Below are positions 1-6,561 of a stretch of DNA of 19,982 bases, in pieces. Source of the DNA: Nitrospirota bacterium (GTDB taxonomy: Bacteria; Nitrospirota; Leptospirillia; Leptospirillales; Leptospirillaceae); the NCBI GenBank assembly GCA_021828525.1, contig JAJZGM010000005.1:1-19982 (forward strand), read 5' to 3'. Positions within the stretch are counted from its first letter, which is position 1. Each line of letters opens with the position of its first letter. A model generated the notes under the pieces. It was not told where the DNA came from and made no database searches. It saw only the letters and a program-made list of their open reading frames with translations. A program made the position numbers and the translations under genes.

Positions 1-71
1 GAACCATCGCATCTTTTGGCTCTCCCTGGTGTCATACTTTGACAAGGAGTGATCCCGTGCAGATTCCGGAA

Positions 72-95
72 AAAAAGAGCCAGGGCGCACCCTGG
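72..95 (-). terminator. Candidate rho-independent terminator, minus strand
   Basis: Read on the minus strand, a 6-bp stem CCAGGG / CCCTGG with a 4-base loop (bases 80-95) is followed by CTC and then a run of Ts (the A-run at about 70-77 on the + strand). That is the layout of an intrinsic terminator for a minus-strand transcript. No minus-strand gene lies between it and the first + gene, so it may be decayed, or may serve a transcript I cannot identify. Confidence 0.35.
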
Positions 96-329
96 AAGAG
101 GAGACGACCTTGGTCCTCGGAACGGGTTTCGACCCTCCTTCCACGGAGAGCGGGACTGCCGGAAGTTTCACTGTTTCAAACGATTCGTCCCTCCAGGGTA
201 TTAAGCCCTTTTTCGGGGTCAGAGTGAGGGTGTCGCCGTCCATGTCGCAGAGAGAACCTTTTAACTGGCGTGTTGGTTTTGAATCCGGGGGCTCAACGCT
301 TTGAACCAATCATCACACTGTTTCTTGAG

Positions 330-343
330 GAATTGACCAATTC
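330..343. promoter_or_regulatory. 6-2-6 inverted repeat upstream of glutamic peptidase gene
   Basis: GAATTG-AC-CAATTC is a perfect inverted repeat ending 51 bases before the ATG at 395. Its position and symmetry suit a dimeric repressor or activator site. No regulator gene is adjacent, so the role is inference only. Confidence 0.3.
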
Positions 344-394
344 GGCTTCAACAACCAGATCCTCATTGCCCGCGGACTCAAAAAGGAGACAATC

Positions 395-1354
395 ATGAAC
401 ACAGTCAGCCAGCGACAAGTCATGGGTAGAAGTCTCAAATTGATACCGACCAACATGGAAGGTGTCAGGACGATAGAGTCCCCGCCCCCGGGATTTGATC
501 CCCGCAAAGCCACATTGTCAGATCTTATGAAGTACGGGATTCCTGCCCGGCCCGATCCGGCGAAATTCCCCAAAGGGGCCCAGATATGGGACCGCATTCT
601 CTCTCGAGCCCATCAAATGGTTGTTCCTGTCCTGAAGCCTCGTCCCGAGGTGAAACACAGTCTCTACATGCCTCCGGTCTCAGGCTCCGCAACGGACACC
701 TCCCCCAACTGGAGCGGAGGGGTTCTGTTCAATGGAGGGCCTTTCGACTTCGTTTATGGGGAATGGACGGTTCCCAGTGTCGCCCCTCCCGGCTGGCCCA
801 ATCCCTCTTCGGGCAACGGGGATTGGTGGTCGGTGGCCTGGGTCGGGATAGACGGCTGGAATTCGGGCGATGTCCTCCAGGCGGGTACGGCCCAGCATGT
901 GACACTAAATAATTGGAACCTCACGACCGAATATTTCGCCTGGTACGAATGGTTCCCGAATAATTGGATTGAAATCACGAATTTCCCGGTCCATCCGGGT
1001 GATACGGTTGCGGTCAGTGTGCAATACCTGGGTCTTCAGAACAATCTCGGGCAGGGTCTGGCGACTCTCTCAAACCTGATCACGGGCCAGTCGACGACCC
1101 TGTCGTTTCAGGCCCCCACAGGGACCACCCTCCAAGGAAATTGCGCTGAATGGATCCTGGAGCGGCCGAATATCAATGGCTCCCTCGCGACCCTCCCGGA
1201 ATATGGCCAGGTTTCGTTCTCCAATGGACTGGCGTGTTCTGCAACCGGGGGGACAGGGGCCGACCAGGCGAAGCCGGTGAACATGACCGACAATTCGGGA
1301 AATACGGTGTCAGAGGGATCAAGCGGAGCGGACTGGAACTGCCTGTATGTGTGA
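395..1354 (+). CDS. Glutamic peptidase, family G1 (eqolisin-like)
   Basis: Predicted 319-residue acid protease of the eqolisin family, which hydrolyses proteins with a Gln/Glu catalytic dyad and is typically most active at acidic pH. The G1 fold spans about residues 103-285. It begins with the family motif TSPNWSGGVL (102-111), has the candidate catalytic Gln in GDVLQAG (Gln162), and has the candidate catalytic Glu in AEWILERP (Glu252). The first ~100 residues are Pro/Lys-rich and could be a propeptide. The ATG is set by AAGGAG six bases upstream. The in-frame extension upstream reaches a TGA at 326-328 without another good start. No hydrophobic signal peptide is visible, which is odd for this normally secreted family. 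The stretch is less GC-rich than genes further right, which fits horizontal acquisition. The family call is firm from the motifs; activity is inferred. Confidence 0.88.
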   Translation: MNTVSQRQVMGRSLKLIPTNMEGVRTIESPPPGFDPRKATLSDLMKYGIPARPDPAKFPKGAQIWDRILSRAHQMVVPVLKPRPEVKHSLYMPPVSGSATDTSPNWSGGVLFNGGPFDFVYGEWTVPSVAPPGWPNPSSGNGDWWSVAWVGIDGWNSGDVLQAGTAQHVTLNNWNLTTEYFAWYEWFPNNWIEITNFPVHPGDTVAVSVQYLGLQNNLGQGLATLSNLITGQSTTLSFQAPTGTTLQGNCAEWILERPNINGSLATLPEYGQVSFSNGLACSATGGTGADQAKPVNMTDNSGNTVSEGSSGADWNCLYV

Positions 1355-1473
1355 TCATTTCCTTAGAAAGGGACCGGTATTGTCCTCTCCACCTTGAAAG
1401 AGTGGTTTTGTGCAATCCTGGCAGGAAGCCCTAAAAGGCTGTCACATCGTTTTGGTTCACAATGGAGGGAAAA
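1355..1473 (+). other. Intergenic gap between the two peptidase genes
   Basis: This 119-base gap has no gene. A short stem CCAC/GTGG followed by TTTT lies around 1390-1411, and a 4-bp AGCC/GGCT stem around 1427-1440. Both are too weak to call as terminators. The gap ends in GGAGGG (1464-1469), the ribosome site that fixes the ATG at 1474. Confidence 0.4.
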
Positions 1474-2757
1474 ATGGCTGAAGATCTCTATGCCGCCATC
1501 TGGGACAATTCACCTGGACCCGCCTGGCAAGCCCGCCACGGGATGACGTCGGCCGGCTATCAATCGACCTTCGACACGCTGGTTTCCCAGGGATACAGGC
1601 TACGATGTGTGAGCGGTTACGAATCAAACGGACAGCCACTCTACGCCGCGATCTGGGACCAGTCGGCCGGGCCGGCCTGGCAGGCTCGTCACGGCCTGAC
1701 GGCAACCCAGTACCAGGCAACGTTCAATCAGCTTGTCGGGGAAGGCTATCGTCTGCAATTTGTCAGCGGCTACGGCGTCGGAGGGCAGGATCTGTATGCG
1801 GCCTTCTGGGATCAGTCGAGCGGGCCAGCCTGGCAAGCCCGCCACGCCATGGATGCCGCCACCTATCAGAACACCTTCAATCAACTCGTCTCTCAGGGGT
1901 ACCGTTTGCGATGGGTCTCCGGCTATGTCGTAAACGGGGTGGACATGTATGCGGCGATTTGGGATCAATCCTCGGGAGGATCCTGGCAGGCCCGTCACCG
2001 AATGGTGGCTTGCGACTATCTGACCCAGGCGGCCTTGTTTGCCTCCCAGGGATACCGTCTGGTTTGCGTGAGCGGATATTCGTTTGGGGGCAAGGATTAT
2101 TATGCGGCATTGTGGGAGCAGCCAACAGGCGCTCCCTGGTTTTCCGATGCCGGAATGCCTTCTTCCACCTATCAATTGATGTTCGACAGATGGCAGGCCA
2201 AAGGATACCGCCCACGCTTTGTTGCGGGATACGAGGCGGTTGATCCGCTGGAAATCGTTCTTCCCTTCGAGGTTCAACTCCAATTGGAGTCCGAATGGTG
2301 CTGGGCGGCTGTTTCGACAAGCATCGCCCATTTTTATGATCCGTCGAGCACCGTGACCCAGTGTGAAGTCGTCGATCAGCAACTGAACCGGACAGATTGC
2401 TGCTCAAACCCGGGATCGACCAACTGCAACCAGACCGGGTACCTGGATCAGGCTCTCCAGTATGTGGGCTGTCTATCTTCGGAAAAGGGACAGGGAACCT
2501 ATCAGGATCTTGTGGATGCGCTCGACTCGGGGACTCCTCCCTGTCTCAGGATCGGGTGGTCTGGCGGAGGAGGACACTTCATCGGTGTCAACGGAATCAA
2601 TGGGGTTGACGGCTGTGTGGAAAATGACTGGATCGTGGTCACCGACCCCATCTGGGGGGATTCGATGGTCACCTATGAAACATTGACAAGTGTCAAGCCG
2701 GGACAAGGGTACCAGGGCAACGGGACATGGACGAATACCTATTTCACGAAGGCTTGA
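1474..2757 (+). CDS. Five-repeat (BTRD1-like) protein fused to a papain-like C70 cysteine peptidase
   Basis: The 427-residue protein has two parts. Residues 5-254 are five tandem copies of a 51-residue unit (starting at 5, 56, 107, 158 and 209) with the core pattern YAAIWDQS.GPAWQARH followed by QGYRLR.VSGY. This resembles the bacterial tandem repeat domain also found next to hydrolase domains. Residues about 259-427 look like a papain-like peptidase of the AvrRpt2/C70 type. The candidate nucleophile is Cys276 in SEWCWAAV, the histidine is His368 in GGGGHFIGV, and the acid is Asp391 in VVTDPIWG. Eight further cysteines in this half suggest disulfides and an extracytoplasmic life. An ATG at 1462 is also in frame, but GGAGGG sits just ahead of 1474, so I chose 1474. 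No signal peptide is visible. Substrate is unknown; the repeats may bind a surface or polymer. Confidence 0.82.
   Translation: MAEDLYAAIWDNSPGPAWQARHGMTSAGYQSTFDTLVSQGYRLRCVSGYESNGQPLYAAIWDQSAGPAWQARHGLTATQYQATFNQLVGEGYRLQFVSGYGVGGQDLYAAFWDQSSGPAWQARHAMDAATYQNTFNQLVSQGYRLRWVSGYVVNGVDMYAAIWDQSSGGSWQARHRMVACDYLTQAALFASQGYRLVCVSGYSFGGKDYYAALWEQPTGAPWFSDAGMPSSTYQLMFDRWQAKGYRPRFVAGYEAVDPLEIVLPFEVQLQLESEWCWAAVSTSIAHFYDPSSTVTQCEVVDQQLNRTDCCSNPGSTNCNQTGYLDQALQYVGCLSSEKGQGTYQDLVDALDSGTPPCLRIGWSGGGGHFIGVNGINGVDGCVENDWIVVTDPIWGDSMVTYETLTSVKPGQGYQGNGTWTNTYFTKA
1486..2235 (+). repeat. Five tandem 153-bp coding repeats
   Basis: Five in-frame units of 51 codons encode the N-terminal part of the repeat-peptidase protein. 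Units 1-4 keep the tryptophan, QARH and GYRL positions almost unchanged. Unit 5 is the most diverged and has lost QARH. The DNA copies differ at many third positions, so the array is old enough to have drifted while protein sequence was held. Unit boundaries are set by the repeated [L/M/Y]YAA[I/F/L]W start. Confidence 0.85.
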
Positions 2758-2781
2758 GGTAAAGAAGGAAGGAGAACCGCT

Positions 2782-3408
2782 ATGCCGCTCATCATTCCTC
2801 CCGCCCCTGCGGAATCGATCAATGCCCTCCGGACTGGCCTTTCCACGATCGCGAAGAGGTCCGCATTGACGAAAATTGCCCCCAATCTCGCCATTAGCCT
2901 CGCCGGTCCCTCTGCTCCCTCCCCTTTGTCTCCGATACTCTCCTACAGGCTTTACACCCTGGGCCTTTCAGACCTCTCCTCGGCCGCGAGAACCGGCCTT
3001 CGTGCGGCGACCCTCTCTTCCTGGCGGCACACGCTCGTGAGCGACGGAGAGGTGGTCGCTGCAGACATATCCGTGGACCAGACCGGGGCCAACCACAGAT
3101 TTTCATCCCTGATTTCCCATCCTTCGACCTTCGAGGTCCAGAAGGAAATCCTCGCTTTGGGCCAAGATCCTGCGATCGCCAAGGATTCCTACGAAATATC
3201 CTTGTTGCAGATTTCCGCGTTGGGGGTTCGGGCCGTGTGGCTTCATGACCCGACGGGAAAATCCCCCGATTTGCTTGTCCCGGTCCCTCCCGTTCGATCC
3301 GAACTGGTGGCCGGTCGCCGCTACCAGATCGCCGAGTTTGCAGGAGCCCTCATGAATCCTGCTGAAAAGATCCTGGCCGATGACGATCCACGGAAAGGAT
3401 CGGGGTGA
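2782..3408 (+). CDS. Hypothetical protein of the peptidase cluster
   Basis: This 208-residue protein starts at an ATG preceded by AAGGAGAA with good spacing, 24 bases after the repeat-peptidase stop, so it is probably co-transcribed. I do not recognise a family. The first ~60 residues are rich in Ala, Pro, Ser and Leu without a clear signal peptide or membrane helix. The middle (about 70-170) looks like an alternating strand/helix soluble domain. The tail is charged. There are no cysteines and no obvious catalytic motif. Its place beside two peptidases makes an inhibitor, chaperone or partner role conceivable, but nothing in the sequence shows it. The gene ends in GTGA, overlapping a possible upstream start (3405) of the next frame. 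Confidence 0.7.
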   Translation: MPLIIPPAPAESINALRTGLSTIAKRSALTKIAPNLAISLAGPSAPSPLSPILSYRLYTLGLSDLSSAARTGLRAATLSSWRHTLVSDGEVVAADISVDQTGANHRFSSLISHPSTFEVQKEILALGQDPAIAKDSYEISLLQISALGVRAVWLHDPTGKSPDLLVPVPPVRSELVAGRRYQIAEFAGALMNPAEKILADDDPRKGSG

Positions 3409-3518
3409 AGAGAGTGACTCTTTTCCGGAGGCGGAGGGGAGGGTTGCGGACCGGAGGCTCCGGGAAGGATGCCGAGGGATTAGCCGGGACTGGCACCAGG
3501 GGAGGAGGGATCCGTTTG

Positions 3519-3884
3519 GTGAAATCGGCCGTCCTTTTCCTTTTGTTCTTCGTGAGCCTGTCCGGGTGCGCCATGCAGCCGTATGGCCTTCTGTACACCC
3601 AGGTCGTCCGGGGAGAGTCCTATCCCCGGCCCTGGGTCCACGGCGATCTCGACCTCACGCGGATCACACTCATCGGTCCCGCCCGGGGGGAGGCCTGTTC
3701 CTCGAATGTCCTGGGACTGGTCGCCACAGGGGACGGGGGGATCGACGCGGCTCTCCAGGACGCCCTGAAGAGGGCGGGGGGCGCCACCCTCCTCTATGAC
3801 GTCCGGATCGACCTCAGGACCAAGACCTATCTCGGACTATATTCGACATTCTGCACGGAAGTTTCCGGAACCGCGGCCCGCTGA
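3519..3884 (+). CDS. TRL-type lipoprotein
   Basis: The 121-residue product has a lipoprotein signal: a short basic start, a hydrophobic stretch (5-14) and lipobox LSGC with Cys17. It should therefore be exported and lipid-anchored. The mature part (about 18-121) resembles the small TRL family, including ACSSNVLGLVATGDGGIDAA followed by a strand-rich tail. Function of that family is not established. I chose GTG at 3519 because GGAGGAGGGA lies 8-17 bases upstream and this start gives a normal-length signal peptide. A GTG at 3405, with AAAGGA and a 4-base overlap with the previous gene, is an alternative, but it would add 38 Arg/Gly-rich residues before the lipobox. Placement directly before the phosphoesterase gene suggests one transcript. 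Confidence 0.72.
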   Translation: MKSAVLFLLFFVSLSGCAMQPYGLLYTQVVRGESYPRPWVHGDLDLTRITLIGPARGEACSSNVLGLVATGDGGIDAALQDALKRAGGATLLYDVRIDLRTKTYLGLYSTFCTEVSGTAAR

Positions 3885-3945
3885 GCGGCTTTTGGACAGG
3901 TCGAGATTGTGCGATCATAGAGACTGGAGAAGAAGGGGGGGTGCC

Positions 3946-5400
3946 GTGGCGTCATCGTCCGGGGTCCGTCACATTGTCGTCCTGATGCTCGAAAACCGGT
4001 CCTTCGACCATATGCTGGGGTTTCTGAAGGAACAGAACTACGATGTCGAAGGGCTGACGGGGACCGAATCCAATCCGACCGATCCCGCCCTGTCCGACCA
4101 GGGTCCCGTCGAACAGGTTCCGGTTGGCAAAATGTCCGGGACGGACGGATATGTGACGAATCCCGATCCGGCGCACGAATATCCGGATGTGAATGTCCAG
4201 ATTTTTGGCCAGACACCTCCTCCATCGCCTTCCGTTCCCGAAAATGACGGCTTCGTGCTGAGTTATTCCGGCGTGCCGGACCCCAACGGGATTCCGGTGG
4301 GGATGGCGGTGGGAAAATCCATCATGCAGTGCTTCGACCCGGCGAAACAGCTGCCCGTACTCAGCACTCTCGCCAAGGAGTTTGTCCTTTGCGACCACTG
4401 GTTCGCCTCGGTTCCGGGTCCGACCTGGCCCAACCGATTTTTCGTCCATGCCGCCACCTCGAACGGCCATACGAACAGTCCCACAAGTCTGTCGGCCGTC
4501 AAGGACGAACTGGGCTTTTCGACCTATGGCATGCGCACGATCTATGAAAATCTCTCGGACAAGAATCTCTCATGGAACATTTACTACCATGATTTTCCCC
4601 AGTCCCTCGCCTTGACCAACCTCCATTCCCGCCTGGACCGGTTCAGGGATTTCGGCGCCTATCTCACCGATGTCGGGCAGGGAACCCTCCCGGTCTATTC
4701 CTTTATCGAACCCCGCTACTTCGAGGGGATCGGACAGAAGGCCAATGACCAGCACCCTCCCCATGATGTCCGCGAAGGAGAACGTCTGATCGCAACGGTC
4801 TATGAGGCCCTTCGGTCGAATTGGGGGCTCTTTTGCCAGACTCTCCTGGTCGTCCTATACGACGAACATGGGGGGTATTTCGACCACCTGCCTCCTCCGC
4901 CGGCGATCAACCCGGACGGCCGGGTTTCGAGCGACCAGCCGCCGTTCGGCTTCGACCGTCTGGGTGTGCGGGTTCCGGCGGTCCTTGTCTCTCCGCTTGT
5001 GGGAAAGGGGATGATCGACCATGCCGTCTACGACCATACCTCCCTTCTCGCCACTGTGAAAAAGGTCTTCGGCCTTCCGCTCTTTTTGACCAGGAGGGAT
5101 GCCTCCGCCAATACCTTCGAGCATCATTTGGGTGCCGGAGTTCTCCGGAGCCAGGAGGAGATGCCCGATCTCTCCGAATATGCGGACGGGAGTGCGTCGC
5201 TCTATTCCTCTTCCCTTCCCCCCTCCTCCCATGGGCCGGAGGCTTATACTCCCTTTCAAAAGAGCCTTATCGAATTGTCCAACCAGTTGAATCTCCAGAC
5301 GGAAGGCGATGGAGCCGTTCATGTGGCCCATCAACTGGAGGCCTTTCGGACAAAACGGGGACAGAACCGGATCCCCCGGACCGGACAGCCCGGACAATAG
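3946..5400 (+). CDS. Phosphoesterase family protein (phospholipase C / acid phosphatase type)
   Basis: The 484-residue protein belongs to the phosphoesterase family that includes bacterial phospholipases C and AcpA-type acid phosphatases, which cleave phosphodiester or phosphomonoester bonds with bound metal. Family motifs appear in order: VLMLENRSFDHMLG (12-25, metal-binding Glu16-Asn17), PGPTWPNRFF with the likely nucleophilic Thr, YDEHGGYFDH, and VRVPAVLVSPLVG followed by DHTSLLATVKKVFGLP. The GTG at 3946 is preceded by AAGGGGGG. The open frame reaches back to 3796 inside the lipoprotein gene, but that extension is Arg-rich and unlike the family. The protein begins directly with the catalytic domain, without a Tat or Sec signal, which is unusual. 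Substrate cannot be told from sequence. Family call is strong. Confidence 0.87.
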   Translation: MASSSGVRHIVVLMLENRSFDHMLGFLKEQNYDVEGLTGTESNPTDPALSDQGPVEQVPVGKMSGTDGYVTNPDPAHEYPDVNVQIFGQTPPPSPSVPENDGFVLSYSGVPDPNGIPVGMAVGKSIMQCFDPAKQLPVLSTLAKEFVLCDHWFASVPGPTWPNRFFVHAATSNGHTNSPTSLSAVKDELGFSTYGMRTIYENLSDKNLSWNIYYHDFPQSLALTNLHSRLDRFRDFGAYLTDVGQGTLPVYSFIEPRYFEGIGQKANDQHPPHDVREGERLIATVYEALRSNWGLFCQTLLVVLYDEHGGYFDHLPPPPAINPDGRVSSDQPPFGFDRLGVRVPAVLVSPLVGKGMIDHAVYDHTSLLATVKKVFGLPLFLTRRDASANTFEHHLGAGVLRSQEEMPDLSEYADGSASLYSSSLPPSSHGPEAYTPFQKSLIELSNQLNLQTEGDGAVHVAHQLEAFRTKRGQNRIPRTGQPGQ

Positions 5401-5448
5401 AGGATCCGGAGGCTCGGGATCCTCACCCCTGCAGAGAGAGAGTGGAAG

Positions 5449-5694
5449 ATGGTCCAGATCCTGAAAAATATTCTGACTGAACGCGACAACGAAACCTTCG
5501 AGCTGATCTCCGTTCTGACGCTCCTTGCCATGGTGGGAATGGTCGGATTTGCAGGCTACGACCTGATCCACAACAATGCCCGATTTGATCCGGAAAAATA
5601 CGGGATCGGCGTTGCGACCATCCTGGGAGGAAGCGGATTGGGCCGGTTTTTGAAGAAGGACACCGAGCATATGGGCGGGACCCCCTCGCCCTAG
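5449..5694 (+). CDS. Small holin-like membrane protein
   Basis: An 81-residue protein with a short charged N-terminus, one clear membrane helix (about 20-41), then FDPEKYGIGVATILGGSGLG (46-65), a Gly-rich weakly hydrophobic segment, and a basic-then-acidic tail. This layout resembles small phage-type holin-like proteins that carry a helix followed by a 'DP..YG.G...I..G.G' segment and a charged end. That likeness is from memory and is not decisive. It starts at ATG 5449 after a purine-rich AGAGAGAG..GGAAG stretch, 48 bases past the phosphoesterase, and so may be the last gene of the cluster. Other possibilities are a membrane anchor or an orphan small protein. Confidence 0.6.
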   Translation: MVQILKNILTERDNETFELISVLTLLAMVGMVGFAGYDLIHNNARFDPEKYGIGVATILGGSGLGRFLKKDTEHMGGTPSP

Positions 5695-5932
5695 AAACGT
5701 CGACCGGGTTTTCTATGAGAGGGATTGGGCGATTGATCCGGGTTCAGGCCCGGTGATCTGCGTCTCCCTGCGAGAGTCTCTCCTGGTGGCCGAAAAAGCC
5801 TGTCAGCCTTCAGGGAATGAGACTGGCGGGTTCCTGGAAAATGCCCTGACTGACTCTTCCCGTGCCGGGGGAAAGAGCGGGTCTGGAAGGCCTCCGGCTG
5901 TGTGACCTTTTTCCCAAAGACCTCTTCTCCCC
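5695..5932. other. Convergent intergenic region
   Basis: These 238 bases lie between the 3' ends of the small membrane protein gene (+) and the MarC gene (-). I see no gene with a credible start. Hairpin-forming segments are present: CCGGG/CCCGG at 5738-5753 and an imperfect CTCTTCCC / GGGAAAGAG stem at 5854-5876. Neither has a proper T-run, so terminator calls would be weak, though a bidirectional stop is expected here. Confidence 0.5.
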
Positions 5933-6535
5933 CTAGCTCCCCGGGATTCCCATGAGGCCGTTGATCCCCCTGTGGATCAGGTGGATTGCGATGGCGGCAA
6001 GGATGAGGGAGAAGATCTTCCCCACGGCGGAGGAGAGGGTCTGTCCCAGGATCCGGGTGATCCGGTCCGCCATGAGAAGGATCCCGAAGAGGAGAAGCAT
6101 GTTGACCGCCAGGGCAAGAAGAGCCCAGGGGAGGGAGACGGTCTTCGAGAAGATGAGGGAGGTGGTGAGGGTCGCGGGACCTGCGATGATCGGGATTCCG
6201 AGGGGGACCGCCCCGATGGGGCCGGTCAGGAGCGATGGCCGTCCCGCCTCCTTGGGATCCTGATTGCGGAGTAGGTCGGCGACGGAGAGGACCAGGAGAA
6301 GAAGTCCTCCGGCCAGGGTGAAGTCCCAGAGGGAGAGGCCCAGAAAGTCCAGGAGCGAGGTTCCGAAGACGTCGAAAAAGAGGACGGTCAGGAAGGCGGT
6401 CAGGACCGCCGTCATGGCCGTCCTTCTTTTTTGGGCCCCCTCCATGCCTTGTGTTAGACTGAAGAAAAGAGAGAGCACCCCCGGCGGATCGATGGCGACC
6501 AGCAGGGGGAGAAAAACCTTCCAGAAAGTGTGCAC
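5933..6535 (-). CDS. MarC family integral membrane protein
   Basis: The 200-residue inner-membrane protein matches the MarC/YchE family throughout. An N-terminal helix leads into VAIDPPGVLSLFFSLTQG. Six hydrophobic segments follow, with the family loop GPIGAVPLGIPIIAGPATLTT in the middle. Family members are multi-spanning proteins of uncertain function; the old link to multiple antibiotic resistance is not supported. The start is a GTG at 6535 with AAGGG about 10 bases upstream. This start keeps the conserved 'DP' helix intact. Only 26 bases separate it from the start of the oppositely oriented DUF1844 gene, so at least one of the two promoters must lie inside the neighbour's coding region. 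Confidence 0.88.
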   Translation of the reverse strand: MHTFWKVFLPLLVAIDPPGVLSLFFSLTQGMEGAQKRRTAMTAVLTAFLTVLFFDVFGTSLLDFLGLSLWDFTLAGGLLLLVLSVADLLRNQDPKEAGRPSLLTGPIGAVPLGIPIIAGPATLTTSLIFSKTVSLPWALLALAVNMLLLFGILLMADRITRILGQTLSSAVGKIFSLILAAIAIHLIHRGINGLMGIPGS

Positions 6536-6561
6536 GGGCCAAGCCCTTCGAAAGGATGACC

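Larger units (their letters stand above)
1..394. other. Left-edge stretch without a supported gene
   Basis: No coding region is supported here. The short open frames that exist lack ribosome binding sites and recognisable protein features. The stretch holds a candidate minus-strand terminator near 72-95 and a 6-2-6 inverted repeat at 330-343. It ends in the Shine-Dalgarno AAGGAG (383-388) of the glutamic peptidase gene. It may contain the promoter of the first gene, but I see no convincing -35/-10 pair. Confidence 0.6.

Noticed and set aside
39..304. Short + strand open frames in the left-edge region
   Set aside because: They overlap each other, lack Shine-Dalgarno sites, and encode Arg/Ser/Pro-rich sequence with no recognisable features.
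235..306. Possible tRNA-like 3' end (TTTTGAATCC ... GAACCA)
   Set aside because: No matching acceptor stem, D-arm or anticodon arm can be drawn, so the resemblance to a T-arm and CCA end is accidental.
3796..3945. Upstream extension of the phosphoesterase gene
   Set aside because: The extra 50 residues overlap the lipoprotein gene, are Arg-rich, and precede a well-placed GTG with its own ribosome site at 3946.
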